In this document: positions 43,667-52,744 of the stretch, piece by piece
Numbering within the stretch: the first letter of the stretch is position 1
Layout of the letters: every line of letters starts with the position of its first letter
Assembly (NCBI RefSeq): GCF_024806495.1
Contig: NZ_JANUFF010000012.1
Coordinates: forward strand, 62,001 to 126,000
DNA: 64,000 nt
Reading direction: 5' to 3'
Source of the DNA: Chryseobacterium sp. JUb7
Lineage (GTDB): Bacteria; Bacteroidota; Bacteroidia; Flavobacteriales; Weeksellaceae
Program-made: the position numbers and the translations under genes
Notes under the pieces: generated by a model
Told to the model about the DNA's origin: nothing
Databases searched by the model: none
Seen by the model: only the letters and a program-made list of their open reading frames with translations

Positions 43667-45208
43667 TTGAAAAAAGAATATGACATACTTGTGATCGGCA
43701 GTGGATTGGGAGGTCTTGTTTCGGCTCTTATTTTGGCGAAAGAAGGCTTAAAAGTCTGTGTCCTGGAGAAAAATAATCAGTATGGGGGAAATCTGCAGAC
43801 TTTTTCACGCGACAAGCTGATTTTTGATACCGGAGTTCATTATCTGGGTGGGCTTTCTGAAGGACAGAATCTTTATCAGTTCTTTTCTTATCTTGGAATT
43901 ATAGAGGAGCTTCAGCTTCAGAAAATGGATGTTGACGGATATGATAGAATTACTTTCGGAGACGATGAAATTGAGTATCCGCATGCACAGGGCTACGAAA
44001 ATTTTGTTGAACAGTTATCAAAATATTTTCCTGAGGAAAAAGACAATCTGGAAGATTATTGTGAGGAGATTCAAAGGGTTTGTAATCATTTTCCAAGATA
44101 TAATGTGATTGGAAATAACAATTACAATGAAGAAATTCTTCACTTAAACACAAAAAGATTCATTGAATCTATTACTTCAGATAAAAAATTACAGTCAGTT
44201 TTATTAGGCTCAAATTTCCTGTACGCGGGAGATTCTGAAAATATACCTTTCTACGTTCATGCGTTGACGGTGAATTCTTACATTCAAAGTGCCTATAAAT
44301 GTATAAAAGGAGGAAGCCAGATCTCAAAATTATTAATTAAAAAGTTAAGAGAAAATGGAGCCGAGATACATAAGCACACTGAAGTTTCCGAATTTGTTTT
44401 TAATGAAAATAATATATTGACGGGAGCAAAAACCAAATCAGGGAAAGAATACTCCGCAAAACAGATTATTTCAAATATCGACGTTCGTTCAACCATTAAA
44501 TTAATCGGAGAAGAGCGGCTGAAAAAATCCTTCCTGAACAGAGTGTTAAGCTGGGAACCTGTTTCTTCCTGTTTCAGTGTGTATTTGGTATTAAAACCTC
44601 ATGCTGTTCCGAATTTTAATTATAATATTTATCATTATTCATCAGAAGAAATGGTTTGGAACGCTTACCGTTATCAAAAAGAATCGTGGCCGGAAACGTA
44701 TATGCTTTCTTCAACACAGTCAAAGCATCGTCCTGATTTTGCAGAGAGTCTTACGGCTATTTCTTATATGAGCTTTGATGAAGTTAAAGAATGGGAAAAA
44801 ACATTCAATACGGTTGTTGATGAACATGAAAGAGGGCTGCAGTACGAAAAATTTAAAATAGAAAAAGCAGAAAAGATGATTGATGCTTTGGAAAAGAAAA
44901 TTCCGGATATAAGAGATTCTATTAAAAATATCTATACTTCTTCACCGCTGTCATACCGTGATTATATAGGAAGTTTTGAAGGAAATATGTACGGTTACAT
45001 CAAAAGTTCTGAAAACCCCCTGAAAACAATGGTTTCGCCACGTACCAAGATTGATAATCTTTTTCTGACAGGACAGTCTGTCAACATGCACGGAATTTTG
45101 GGCTGTACCATCGGAGCATTCAATACCTGTGCTGAAATCTTGGGTAAAGAGCTGATTGATGCAAGATTAACACAATTGATTAATAAGGATAAAGGTGAAG
45201 AAAAATAA
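43667..45208 (+). CDS. CrtI-like FAD-dependent desaturase/isomerase
   Basis: A 513-residue flavoprotein of the phytoene desaturase superfamily: the dinucleotide motif VIGSGLGGLVSALILAKEG (residues 9-27), LEKNNQYGGNLQTF, and a C-terminal FLTGQSVNMHGILGCTIG segment. In this cluster it may set or isomerise polyene double bonds or oxidise the chain end. The start codon is TTG at 43667; the only upstream in-frame codons run into a TAA at 43646-43648 with no ATG or GTG. It overlaps the next gene by 14 bp. Confidence 0.87.
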   Translation: MKKEYDILVIGSGLGGLVSALILAKEGLKVCVLEKNNQYGGNLQTFSRDKLIFDTGVHYLGGLSEGQNLYQFFSYLGIIEELQLQKMDVDGYDRITFGDDEIEYPHAQGYENFVEQLSKYFPEEKDNLEDYCEEIQRVCNHFPRYNVIGNNNYNEEILHLNTKRFIESITSDKKLQSVLLGSNFLYAGDSENIPFYVHALTVNSYIQSAYKCIKGGSQISKLLIKKLRENGAEIHKHTEVSEFVFNENNILTGAKTKSGKEYSAKQIISNIDVRSTIKLIGEERLKKSFLNRVLSWEPVSSCFSVYLVLKPHAVPNFNYNIYHYSSEEMVWNAYRYQKESWPETYMLSSTQSKHRPDFAESLTAISYMSFDEVKEWEKTFNTVVDEHERGLQYEKFKIEKAEKMIDALEKKIPDIRDSIKNIYTSSPLSYRDYIGSFEGNMYGYIKSSENPLKTMVSPRTKIDNLFLTGQSVNMHGILGCTIGAFNTCAEILGKELIDARLTQLINKDKGEEK

Positions 45209-46940
45209 GATACAGCCTATCGTTCTGGAGCAAACTATATGGAATAAAGAGTCTTTCAATCAACAGAATAACAGACTTTTAATTCTACTATTTTTTAGTC
45301 TCAGCCTAATTCTTACACTAACATCGTGTGGTATAAGAAAATCAATCAAGCACCTTCCTGATGTTAAACAATATTCATTAGAAGTTCCAAAGGTTAATAC
45401 AATCAACGACTCTACTTTTAGTTTTAATCAAAATTATCTAACTAAAAATAAACAACAGCTTTGGGAGCTTTATATTAAAGGAAACCCTTTACAGATGGGC
45501 TACAACAATGGAGCTTTGACGCAAAATCTAATGCAGAAACAGGAAGAAATTTTCTTCGCAAAAGTAGAGGGTTTCGTGCCGTCGAAGTTTAAGCAAAATA
45601 TCTTGAGAGGTTTTCTCAAATGGTACAACCGGAAAATGTATCTGAATGTTCGTGAAGATTATCAGGCGGAATTATATGGTTTATCTCAATATTCGTCAGA
45701 TAAATATGATTTTATTGCACCGAAATTTTTAAGAAGCATGTATCTGCACGGAGCACACGATATTGGCCATGCCATGCAGGATTTAATGGTTGTGGGTTGT
45801 ACTTCTCTCGCGGTCTGGAATGAAAATACGGAAGATGGTGATCTGTTAATCGGGCGAAATTTTGATTTTTATGTTGGCGATGACTTCGCTAAAAATAAAT
45901 TAATTGAATTTGTAGAACCGGAAGATGGGATTCCTTATCTGTCTGTAAGCTGGCCGGGAATGATTGGCGTAGTTTCAGGAATGAATAAAGAAGGTATAAC
46001 GGTTACTATCAATGCCGGAAAATCTAAAATCCCTTTAACAGCTAAGACTCCTATTTCTTTGGTGACAAGGGAAATTTTACAATATGCCACAACGATAGAT
46101 GAAGCAATTGCAATTGCTAAAAAGAGAAAAGTGTTCGTTTCCGAGTCGATTCTGGTTGGAAGTGCGAATGATAAAAATGCTGTAATTATTGAAGTCTCTC
46201 CGGATAATTTCGGAATATATAGAGTGGAAAATACAAGCCGTGTTTTTTGTACCAACCATTTTCAGTCTGATGCCTATAAAGATGATAAAAGAAATCAAAA
46301 ACATATTCTGGAAAGTCATTCTGAGTACCGTTACGAAAAGCTTCAGGAACTTTTACAGGTGAATAAAAAACTGAATCCTGAAAAAATGGCTTCGATTTTA
46401 AGGGATAAATCCGGTTTAAAAGGTGAAAATATAGGATATGGCAATGAGAAGTCTATTAATCAACTTTTAGCGCATCATTCCGTGATTTTTTCACCTCAGA
46501 AAAAATTGGTTTGGGTTTCTTCAAATCCTTATCAGTTAGGTGAGTTTGTCTGCTATGATCTCAATGAGATTTTTTCTGATAAAAGATTAAAAAGGGGAGA
46601 ATTTGCCAGATCGGATTTAAATATTGCGAAAGATCCATTTGTTGATTCTGAGGCTTTTAGCAATTATGAAGTTTCTAAAATTGTGGGTTCTGAAATGAAT
46701 GACGCAATCGAAAAAGATAATATTGTATTGTCTGAAGATGCTGTAAACTATTATAAATCTTTAAATCCTGATTTTTGGCTGGTATATTATCAGGCAGGAA
46801 AATATTATTTTAAAATAAAAAACTATTCTGCTGCAAAAATTGAGTTTGAAAAAGCTCTGACAAAAGAAATCACAACAGTTCCAGATCAAAAAAATATTGA
46901 AAAATATTTAAGAAAAACTTTAAAAAAGTTAAAACAATAA
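45195..46940 (+). CDS. Lipoprotein with C45 (penicillin acyltransferase-like) Ntn-hydrolase fold and C-terminal TPR-like helix
   Basis: A 581-residue protein. A GTG start at 45195 overlaps the CrtI-like gene; a hydrophobic segment with lipobox LTSC (Cys45) predicts a lipoprotein. The catalytic domain shows VVGCTSLAVWNENTEDGD (Cys202 as candidate nucleophile) and IGRNFDFYVGD, as in acyl-CoA:6-aminopenicillanic acid acyltransferases and C45 peptidases. The C-terminal 60 residues form a TPR-like helix pair. This is a candidate for acylation or ester formation in the pigment, but activity is not shown. It converges on the glycosyltransferase gene with 6 bp between stops. Confidence 0.85.
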   Translation: MKKNKIQPIVLEQTIWNKESFNQQNNRLLILLFFSLSLILTLTSCGIRKSIKHLPDVKQYSLEVPKVNTINDSTFSFNQNYLTKNKQQLWELYIKGNPLQMGYNNGALTQNLMQKQEEIFFAKVEGFVPSKFKQNILRGFLKWYNRKMYLNVREDYQAELYGLSQYSSDKYDFIAPKFLRSMYLHGAHDIGHAMQDLMVVGCTSLAVWNENTEDGDLLIGRNFDFYVGDDFAKNKLIEFVEPEDGIPYLSVSWPGMIGVVSGMNKEGITVTINAGKSKIPLTAKTPISLVTREILQYATTIDEAIAIAKKRKVFVSESILVGSANDKNAVIIEVSPDNFGIYRVENTSRVFCTNHFQSDAYKDDKRNQKHILESHSEYRYEKLQELLQVNKKLNPEKMASILRDKSGLKGENIGYGNEKSINQLLAHHSVIFSPQKKLVWVSSNPYQLGEFVCYDLNEIFSDKRLKRGEFARSDLNIAKDPFVDSEAFSNYEVSKIVGSEMNDAIEKDNIVLSEDAVNYYKSLNPDFWLVYYQAGKYYFKIKNYSAAKIEFEKALTKEITTVPDQKNIEKYLRKTLKKLKQ

Positions 46941-46946
46941 ATGTAA

Positions 46947-48119
46947 TTAGTTGTTTTCGGGACTTACCTTATTCAGAAAAAGAAAAGTCGCAACTCCAGA
47001 AATAACCGACATGGTGGTTGCCAAAATAGCGCTTCCTATCACATACTGAAGCAGATTATTTTTCACCAGTTCGAAGTTAAGCTCCTGACTTAAAATATTG
47101 CTTTCTCCATGTACAAAAGGGGCTCCCAGATATAAAGCCGCTGCTATGATAAAAGGAATGAAAGGCGGCAAACTTACATTGGATGCTACAAAAGCAAGTA
47201 CTTTATTCAGTTTAAAAAGAACCGACAGGGATATTACAAGTAAGGTATGAAATCCCCAGAAAGGAGAAAAGCCAATGAATACACCCAATGCGATGGAAAA
47301 TGCCTTTATACGGTTGCTGCCGTCACTTTCGAGAACATCTTCCTGAATGAATTTTCTGAAACTTTTTTTTTTGAAATTATTCACGAAATTTCTCGGAATA
47401 ATATAAAGCAAAGTGATCGTTACCAAAATTGTATTCAGAATACTGATTCTCGTAAAATCTTTGAATGGTCTGAAATGCGAAACCCTTTCTGCCGGATCAT
47501 ACAAAACTTTTATAGGGACATTCTTCACCGGAATATGCCTCCATGCGGTTCGCACAATAATTTCAATCTCAAACTCGAATTTTGGTGTAAAATATTTCTT
47601 CGGAATTTTATGTAAAGGATAGAGGCGGTAACCGGATTGGGTATCTTCCAGTTTAATTCCGGTTTCAAACCAGAACCAGAAATTAGAAAAACGGTTTCCA
47701 AAACTGCTTTTTTTAGGAATTCCATCCTGTGACATATTTCTGTTACCAATCAATAGTACCTCTTGCTTTTCGTCAAGCAAAGCTTTTACAAAGACAGGAA
47801 TGTCATCAGGGTAATGCTGTCCGTCAGAATCAATCGTTATAGCGTAATGATAGCCTAATTCTTTGGCCTTTCTGAAGCCTGTTTTAAGCCCATTTCCTTT
47901 TCCTTTATTTTCAGGTAAATTAATTATTGTAATTTGAGAATATTCAGTTAAAATATTCAAGGTAGAATCGGTTGAGCCATCATTAATAACAATAATGCTG
48001 TCAGTGTACTCCAGCACACCGTCAATTACTCTTCTCAGAGTTTTCTCATTATTGTAAGTAGGTATTAAAACACAGATTTTATTTTCAAAAATTGCATTTT
48101 GTACTTCAGAAAAGGTCAT
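46947..48119 (-). CDS. GT2 glycosyltransferase fused to a DUF2062 membrane domain
   Basis: A 390-residue protein. Residues about 15-230 are a family 2 glycosyltransferase (CVLIPTYNNEKTL, IVINDGSTDST and the DSDGQHY metal site). Residues about 270-380 are a DUF2062 domain with two or three membrane helices (GVFIGFSPFWGFHTLLVI). Such fusions are found in aryl-polyene clusters. It may add a sugar to the pigment or its lipid anchor. It is last in the minus-strand operon, 4 bp after the small secreted protein. Confidence 0.9.
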   Translation of the reverse strand: MTFSEVQNAIFENKICVLIPTYNNEKTLRRVIDGVLEYTDSIIVINDGSTDSTLNILTEYSQITIINLPENKGKGNGLKTGFRKAKELGYHYAITIDSDGQHYPDDIPVFVKALLDEKQEVLLIGNRNMSQDGIPKKSSFGNRFSNFWFWFETGIKLEDTQSGYRLYPLHKIPKKYFTPKFEFEIEIIVRTAWRHIPVKNVPIKVLYDPAERVSHFRPFKDFTRISILNTILVTITLLYIIPRNFVNNFKKKSFRKFIQEDVLESDGSNRIKAFSIALGVFIGFSPFWGFHTLLVISLSVLFKLNKVLAFVASNVSLPPFIPFIIAAALYLGAPFVHGESNILSQELNFELVKNNLLQYVIGSAILATTMSVISGVATFLFLNKVSPENN

Positions 48120-48123
48120 TATT

Positions 48124-48600
48124 TTATTTTAATGTTGCTCTTTCTTCCGCTGTAATAGTTTTGGACTGAGCTGCAAATCGTTTAATATAATTTTTTAGAG
48201 TAGCATTTTGTTTCGCATAATTGTTCAGTAGAAAAGCTTTGTCATCTTTAAGACTCCCTCTGTATCCTACGATTTTCGGAATATTTTCCTGAACGCTCAT
48301 TCTTATCAATCTCAGTTCGGCATTATTCGGATTACTCTTAATAATAGCTTCAAGACTTGTAGCTCCAGATTTTACAAGAGCTTTTCTGTTAGATTTTGCA
48401 ATTTTCGCTTCCATGATCTTGGCAGCTGCTTTATAGCCTGTTGTTACAGCATCGGATCCCGATTGTTTTTCAGCAATATTGATAAAAATTTCAGTGTTTG
48501 CATCGGACGAGTTTGCCTTTGCATAGCTGTTTCTCAATGCTTCAAGATCAGATTGAAAAAAGAAAATAAAAGCCGTTATGAACGATAAGATAAGTTTCAT
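48124..48600 (-). CDS. Small secreted protein of the pigment cluster
   Basis: A 158-residue protein with an N-terminal signal peptide (hydrophobic, residues 1-15). The rest is helical and rich in Ala, Asn and Lys. No recognised motif or family. Its start overlaps the dehydratase stop by four bases, so it belongs to the operon. A role in envelope assembly of the pigment is inference only. Confidence 0.75.
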   Translation of the reverse strand: MKLILSFITAFIFFFQSDLEALRNSYAKANSSDANTEIFINIAEKQSGSDAVTTGYKAAAKIMEAKIAKSNRKALVKSGATSLEAIIKSNPNNAELRLIRMSVQENIPKIVGYRGSLKDDKAFLLNNYAKQNATLKNYIKRFAAQSKTITAEERATLK

Positions 48601-48977
48601 GATGTCAATTTTTTATAGTTTACTGACATTTTTAATGCAATTGTCTCGCCAAAAGAAGTCGTATTTTTTACTTTAACTTCTTCTTCCGTTTGTGTGATAT
48701 CTAACTGTAACTTTAAATCAGGGGTTTCAAATGGATTAATGATTGCCATAAATTTCACATTTGAAGCTGTTTTTAAGAATAATTTTAATCCGGTAAATTC
48801 CTCAGTCAGTTCTTTTACAATCTGCATCATACAGACTCCCGGCGTTACCGGATTCCCGGGAAAATGTCCTTTGAAAATATCGTGATCTTTGTTTAAACTG
48901 ATATTGGCAATAAAACTTCCGTTTTCTGTTTTTTCGTATGATTCTAATGTGTAAAAGTCTGTAAGAATAGTCTGCAT
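48597..48977 (-). CDS. FabZ/FabA-type 3-hydroxyacyl-ACP dehydratase
   Basis: A 126-residue hotdog protein. The catalytic His38 lies in GHFPGNPVTPGVCMMQ, the classic dehydratase motif; the position of the usual acid is occupied by residues near Gln52, so activity may differ from housekeeping FabZ. It should remove water from 3-hydroxyacyl-ACP to make the polyene double bonds. It overlaps the small secreted protein gene by four bases and is five bases from the barrel gene. Confidence 0.87.
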   Translation of the reverse strand: MQTILTDFYTLESYEKTENGSFIANISLNKDHDIFKGHFPGNPVTPGVCMMQIVKELTEEFTGLKLFLKTASNVKFMAIINPFETPDLKLQLDITQTEEEVKVKNTTSFGETIALKMSVNYKKLTS

Positions 48978-48981
48978 AAAA

Positions 48982-49584
48982 TTATTTTTTTATGTTGAAT
49001 GTATAATATACTCCTGCCTGGAAAGTCACATTGGTATGGTCACTGTAGATATTTACAAAGCCTTTTTTAATTCTTGCTTCCACACCAATATTTTTTGTAA
49101 TATCGTATCCAGCTCCAAATACCAGTCCCAAATCTGCTTCTGTAGGAGATTCTATATTCTTGTGATCGGTAAGAAGTTCTAAAGTCGGTCCGAAGTGAAT
49201 GTTGAATTTATCAAAATAAAATTTGTTGACAACCGCCGCCCCTACGTAAGAAAGGGTTACTGTTTTAGAAGAAACTGCAGGATCTTTACTTTCATATTTA
49301 GCGCCTTGACGGGTATAATAAATTTCAGGTTGAAGGGCATAAAATTTTGCAAATCTTATATTCGCCTGAAATCCTAAGTAAAAATCAATTTTTGATTTAA
49401 CGTCAAACTGATTCATTCCGGAGTGGTAATAGCTTTGATTGTCAGTGTAATACCAATAATCGTTAACGGGTCCGTTAGAAAGATGGGAAATGTTCGCACC
49501 CAATCGTATTCCGGGATTAAAAGTTACCTGTGCAAAAGAAAAACTTGCAAAAAAAAGCATTAATAAAAAATAAAATTTCTTCAT
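48982..49584 (-). CDS. Outer-membrane beta-barrel protein (PorT-like)
   Basis: A 200-residue protein with a signal peptide ending in SFSFAQ and a barrel pattern: alternating strands, aromatic ends and a final Phe-Asn-Ile-Lys-Lys after VYYTF. PorT-family barrels in Bacteroidetes have varied roles. Here the operon position suggests that it helps place or export the pigment in the outer membrane. It lies five bases after the dehydratase and before the lipoprotein gene. Confidence 0.85.
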   Translation of the reverse strand: MKKFYFLLMLFFASFSFAQVTFNPGIRLGANISHLSNGPVNDYWYYTDNQSYYHSGMNQFDVKSKIDFYLGFQANIRFAKFYALQPEIYYTRQGAKYESKDPAVSSKTVTLSYVGAAVVNKFYFDKFNIHFGPTLELLTDHKNIESPTEADLGLVFGAGYDITKNIGVEARIKKGFVNIYSDHTNVTFQAGVYYTFNIKK

Positions 49585-49589
49585 GAAAA

Positions 49590-50249
49590 TCAGTTCGTTT
49601 CGGTTATTTGAAATAGTTTTATGTTGATTTTAAAATCTTTATGCTGAAGATTTAAACTATCCGCGAAGATATGTTTTTTTGCATCAAAAGTAAAATCGAT
49701 TTTTTCCTGCTTATTTTTAGTGTAAATAATTTGATTTAATAAGCCTTTTTCTTTGTTAAAGAATAAATAATACGTTTTTTTATCAATTTTTGACACATAG
49801 ATTTTAGAATTTTCATTCTCAAAACTTTCATTGACAGGATATTTTTGTTTTAAAAGTTGTTGAAAATCATTCTTTAAAAAGTTAACGACAATTTTTTTAT
49901 CTAAATCAGGAAGAACATAATTGAGTTTAAAATTGTTGTCTGAAATTTCGAAATCAATTAATTTATTTCCAAAATCAGAAGTCATGGCAACACGATGCGT
50001 TGTTTCGCTGATTTTCTTAATAATTAAAATTCCGCTTACATGATTTTTATAAATATCCATCTGACATTTATAAACATAATCTTCATTGGAAGAAAAGTAT
50101 AAATTCTCAACCGTTTTTTCAGAATTGGGGATTGATTTTACGTCTGTCAGTTTGTAAGTTTTACAAGAAACAAACGATAAAAAAAACAAACTATAAAGAA
50201 AACTCTGAAGCAGAAATCGGCGCATTGATCTTTGTATTTTTGAAAACAA
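49590..50249 (-). CDS. Lipoprotein of unknown function in the pigment export block
   Basis: A 219-residue lipoprotein with lipobox SFVSC (hydrophobic segment ends near residue 29). The mature part is a beta-rich domain of about 190 residues with repeated VxISxI-type strands. It occupies the place of the DUF3261-type lipoprotein of aryl-polyene clusters next to the LolA-like carrier, a weak analogy. Two starts (50249 and Met9 at 50225) are possible; both overlap the LolA gene. Confidence 0.78.
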   Translation of the reverse strand: MFSKIQRSMRRFLLQSFLYSLFFLSFVSCKTYKLTDVKSIPNSEKTVENLYFSSNEDYVYKCQMDIYKNHVSGILIIKKISETTHRVAMTSDFGNKLIDFEISDNNFKLNYVLPDLDKKIVVNFLKNDFQQLLKQKYPVNESFENENSKIYVSKIDKKTYYLFFNKEKGLLNQIIYTKNKQEKIDFTFDAKKHIFADSLNLQHKDFKINIKLFQITETN

Positions 50250-50817
50250 TATTCGTTGTATCTCCCGAGGCTTCTGTCATATTAACCTGCGAAACTGTGG
50301 ATTGTCCTTTTGGAAAACTCAATTCAATTTGCTTAATATATTTGAGCAACTGAGCAGATTTCGGAGTAAATTTTGCGATATTATAGTTGGTGTTTTTTAA
50401 GTAAGTCACAGAAAATTCCGGATCGCTGAACATCTGCCCGTTTGAACTTCCTACAATCAGTTTATTGATCTTCTCAAACGTTTTACTTTTAGCATCAACT
50501 GAAGATTTCTTACCCTGATCATTGATGAAAATTTTATTATCCTTAAAAACAATGCTGTATTGATATGGCTTTGTATATTTCCAAGCCAGCATATTGGGCG
50601 TTTTTAAAGACATTTTTCCGTACGTAACAATGCTTTTATCCAAAAAGTCCATTTTTTTGGTTTGGGTAAAATCAGCTTGTAGAGATTTTATTTCTTTTGT
50701 TTCCGATGAAACTTTGGTTACAAATGCCTTTGCTTCTGCTCCCGACATTGCCGTATTTTGTGCAAAAAAGAAGCTGGAAAATAATAGAAATGCTCCAAAA
50801 GCAATATTTTTAATCAT
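50191..50817 (-). CDS. LolA-like periplasmic carrier protein
   Basis: A 208-residue protein with a signal peptide ending in FFFAQ and a LolA-type half-barrel fold (LQADFTQTKKMDFLDKSIVTYGKM, then LAWKYTKPYQYSIVF). LolA moves lipoproteins across the periplasm; aryl-polyene clusters carry a LolA-like paralogue that likely carries the pigment or its lipid to the outer membrane. Its stop overlaps the lipoprotein gene and its start overlaps the deacetylase gene, so the three are tightly coupled. Confidence 0.9.
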   Translation of the reverse strand: MIKNIAFGAFLLFSSFFFAQNTAMSGAEAKAFVTKVSSETKEIKSLQADFTQTKKMDFLDKSIVTYGKMSLKTPNMLAWKYTKPYQYSIVFKDNKIFINDQGKKSSVDAKSKTFEKINKLIVGSSNGQMFSDPEFSVTYLKNTNYNIAKFTPKSAQLLKYIKQIELSFPKGQSTVSQVNMTEASGDTTNIVFKNTKINAPISASEFSL

Positions 50818-51565
50818 TTTTTTGATTTTTTATCATTGAATCAACCGTAAAAGTTGAGTAATTTTTATCCTTCAAAAATACTAATAAATCTACCAAAACA
50901 TTGTACGTTTTTTTTGAAGTGTCATGAAGAAGAATGATACTCCCTTTTTTTAAGCCTTTGGTAACCTTTTTGTAAATTTTTTTCTCATCTTCCGTAATCG
51001 TATCTAGAGAACGGACATTCCAGCCAATGCTTTTTTTGCGGGTTCTTTTGATTGCTTTTGCAATATTGGGGTTAGTAACACCGAATGGGGGCCGATATAA
51101 ATTAGTTTTGATATTTCCGACTTTTAACATCACTTCATCACATTTTTCAATTTCCTCAACCATTTTTGAGGATGATAAAAATCCTGTCTTATTTGAATGT
51201 GAAAGGGTGTGATTTCCAATTGTATGACCTTCGTCAATAATTCTTCTGAATGTTTCGGGATATTTTTCAATCTGTTTTCCGATGCAGAAAAAGGTTGCCT
51301 TTGTGTTGTTTTCTTTTAACAGATCTAAAAACTTAGGCGTAAATTCAGTTGGGCCATCGTCAAAAGTCAAAGCAACTTCTTTGATTTTAGTTCTTTTTTG
51401 AGTAATACTGTTGACAAAATAGCCTAACGTGATATCAAAAGAACCCCACACAACTACCACTGAAAAAAGTAAGAAACAAAACAGATATACCCAAAAAGTC
51501 CCGTGAAATGCATAAATAAATACGTTGCAGAAAAGATAAAATAGAATAAATGGGTAATGCTTCAT
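50810..51565 (-). CDS. Polysaccharide deacetylase-fold membrane protein
   Basis: A 251-residue protein. The ATG at 51565 is chosen because the hydrophobic anchor (about residues 4-40) begins there; an upstream frame extension would pass through a dispersed repeat. The NodB-type domain carries LTFDDGPTEF (metal-binding Asp), HTIGNHTLSHS (metal His pair) and RPPFGVTNPN. Such enzymes deacetylate N-acetyl sugars or other amides and esters. In this cluster it may modify a lipid-linked sugar or the pigment. Confidence 0.87.
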   Translation of the reverse strand: MKHYPFILFYLFCNVFIYAFHGTFWVYLFCFLLFSVVVVWGSFDITLGYFVNSITQKRTKIKEVALTFDDGPTEFTPKFLDLLKENNTKATFFCIGKQIEKYPETFRRIIDEGHTIGNHTLSHSNKTGFLSSSKMVEEIEKCDEVMLKVGNIKTNLYRPPFGVTNPNIAKAIKRTRKKSIGWNVRSLDTITEDEKKIYKKVTKGLKKGSIILLHDTSKKTYNVLVDLLVFLKDKNYSTFTVDSMIKNQKND

Positions 51566-51587
51566 CTTTAATTGTTTTTGAATGTTT

Positions 51588-51623
51588 AGTTCATTGCGAG
51601 GAATGAAATGACGAAGCAATATT
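51588..51623. repeat. Dispersed GTCATTGCGAGG-type repeat, copy 1 (intergenic)
   Basis: TCATTGCGAGGAATGAAATGACGAAGCAAT (within 51591-51620) matches, with two base changes, the copy at 55409-55442 read on the opposite strand. This class of short palindromic element (ATTGC...GCAAT ends) is widespread in bacterial genomes. It lies just upstream of the deacetylase start. Confidence 0.85.
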
Positions 51624-51682
51624 TTACTAATAGATTTTCCTTCGTCAAAATGATAATTGCAGTGTTTTAAATAAGCTGTAAA

Positions 51683-52744
51683 CTAAGCTTTTTCCAATAA
51701 AACCAAACTATGATCATTTCCACCCAAATGATTATAAAGTAGAATGTTTTTAATCTCCTTCTTTTTCAAGTCATTAATCATCATTACATTAGGAATCTCC
51801 TGAGTTTTCAGAATATGACAAGCCATAAATGTTGAAAAACCACTTGCTGTATTGAATTCTCCACTTAAATGTTTGTAATACAACAAAGCCGAATTTTCAA
51901 ATAAATCCATTGCTTTTGTATAATAAACATCAGATTTTGCATCGCCACTGAAGCCTAAAATTAAAACATCAATATCATTTGCAGTTAAATTATTCTGAGC
52001 TAGAAAATCTTCAATAAATTGTTGAGTTTCTTCTAAATCTAATCTGCTACTGATTTGAATATCTTTTAATTGAGCATAAGAGTTTTTCGTTTTATTTTTT
52101 CCTAAAACAAAAAAACTTGCCCCTTCTCCCCAAATTACACCTTCTGATCTTGAATTTAGATAATCAACGGGAAGATTTTCTTCTTTTTTAATGGTTTTGT
52201 TTAATTGGTACAATTCCATTGTTCGGTCGGTTTGTTCGTCTGTTGAACCGACTAAAACGTCTTCTGCTTCACCGTCATTAATCTGCAATTTTGCATCCAA
52301 AAATGAAAATTCCAACGATGAAGAAGTATTCACATACGTGAAATTGTACGCGTGACATTGTAAACCTAAAGCAATTTGTCCCGCAACCGTATTGTGTGTA
52401 GATTGAATAAAAAATGTAGGAGTCAAAAACTCTTCGTTATTATCAATCACATTTTTTAGAAATTTTTCAGAATCCTGGGAGCAACCCATTCCTGTTCCAA
52501 CGATAATGGCATCAGGATTTTCAATTCCGGCTTCTTGTAAAGCATATTTTGATGCTACAGAACTCATTTTTACAGTTTTAGACATTCTTCTGCTTGCTGC
52601 GGGCGGAATGAATTCTTTGTAATTGGGCTCGATTGCTTTTAAAACCTGAGTTGAATTTTCAAGTTTCAGATTGTGGAAAAAATTTTCATTTAGCGTGTCC
52701 TGAACTGAGATACAGGCTGCACTGTTGATATAAACTATACTCAT
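51683..52744 (-). CDS. Ketosynthase-like protein without the active Cys (chain length factor type)
   Basis: A 353-residue ketosynthase-fold protein. Where KS enzymes have ACxS, this one reads NTSSSLEF (around 139-146), so Ser replaces the nucleophilic Cys; the active-site His motifs are also altered (GFSGDAKSDVYY, YYKHLSGEFNT). Such proteins act as chain-length factors by pairing with an active ketosynthase. Its start overlaps the stop of the full ketosynthase gene by four bases, a KS-CLF arrangement typical of type II polyketide and polyene systems. Confidence 0.85.
   Translation of the reverse strand: MSIVYINSAACISVQDTLNENFFHNLKLENSTQVLKAIEPNYKEFIPPAASRRMSKTVKMSSVASKYALQEAGIENPDAIIVGTGMGCSQDSEKFLKNVIDNNEEFLTPTFFIQSTHNTVAGQIALGLQCHAYNFTYVNTSSSLEFSFLDAKLQINDGEAEDVLVGSTDEQTDRTMELYQLNKTIKKEENLPVDYLNSRSEGVIWGEGASFFVLGKNKTKNSYAQLKDIQISSRLDLEETQQFIEDFLAQNNLTANDIDVLILGFSGDAKSDVYYTKAMDLFENSALLYYKHLSGEFNTASGFSTFMACHILKTQEIPNVMMINDLKKKEIKNILLYNHLGGNDHSLVLLEKA

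Noticed and set aside
50810..51619. Longer deacetylase frame beginning upstream at 51619
   Set aside because: Its extra residues (FIPRNELNI) come from a dispersed repeat and precede the membrane anchor; the ATG at 51565 is better.
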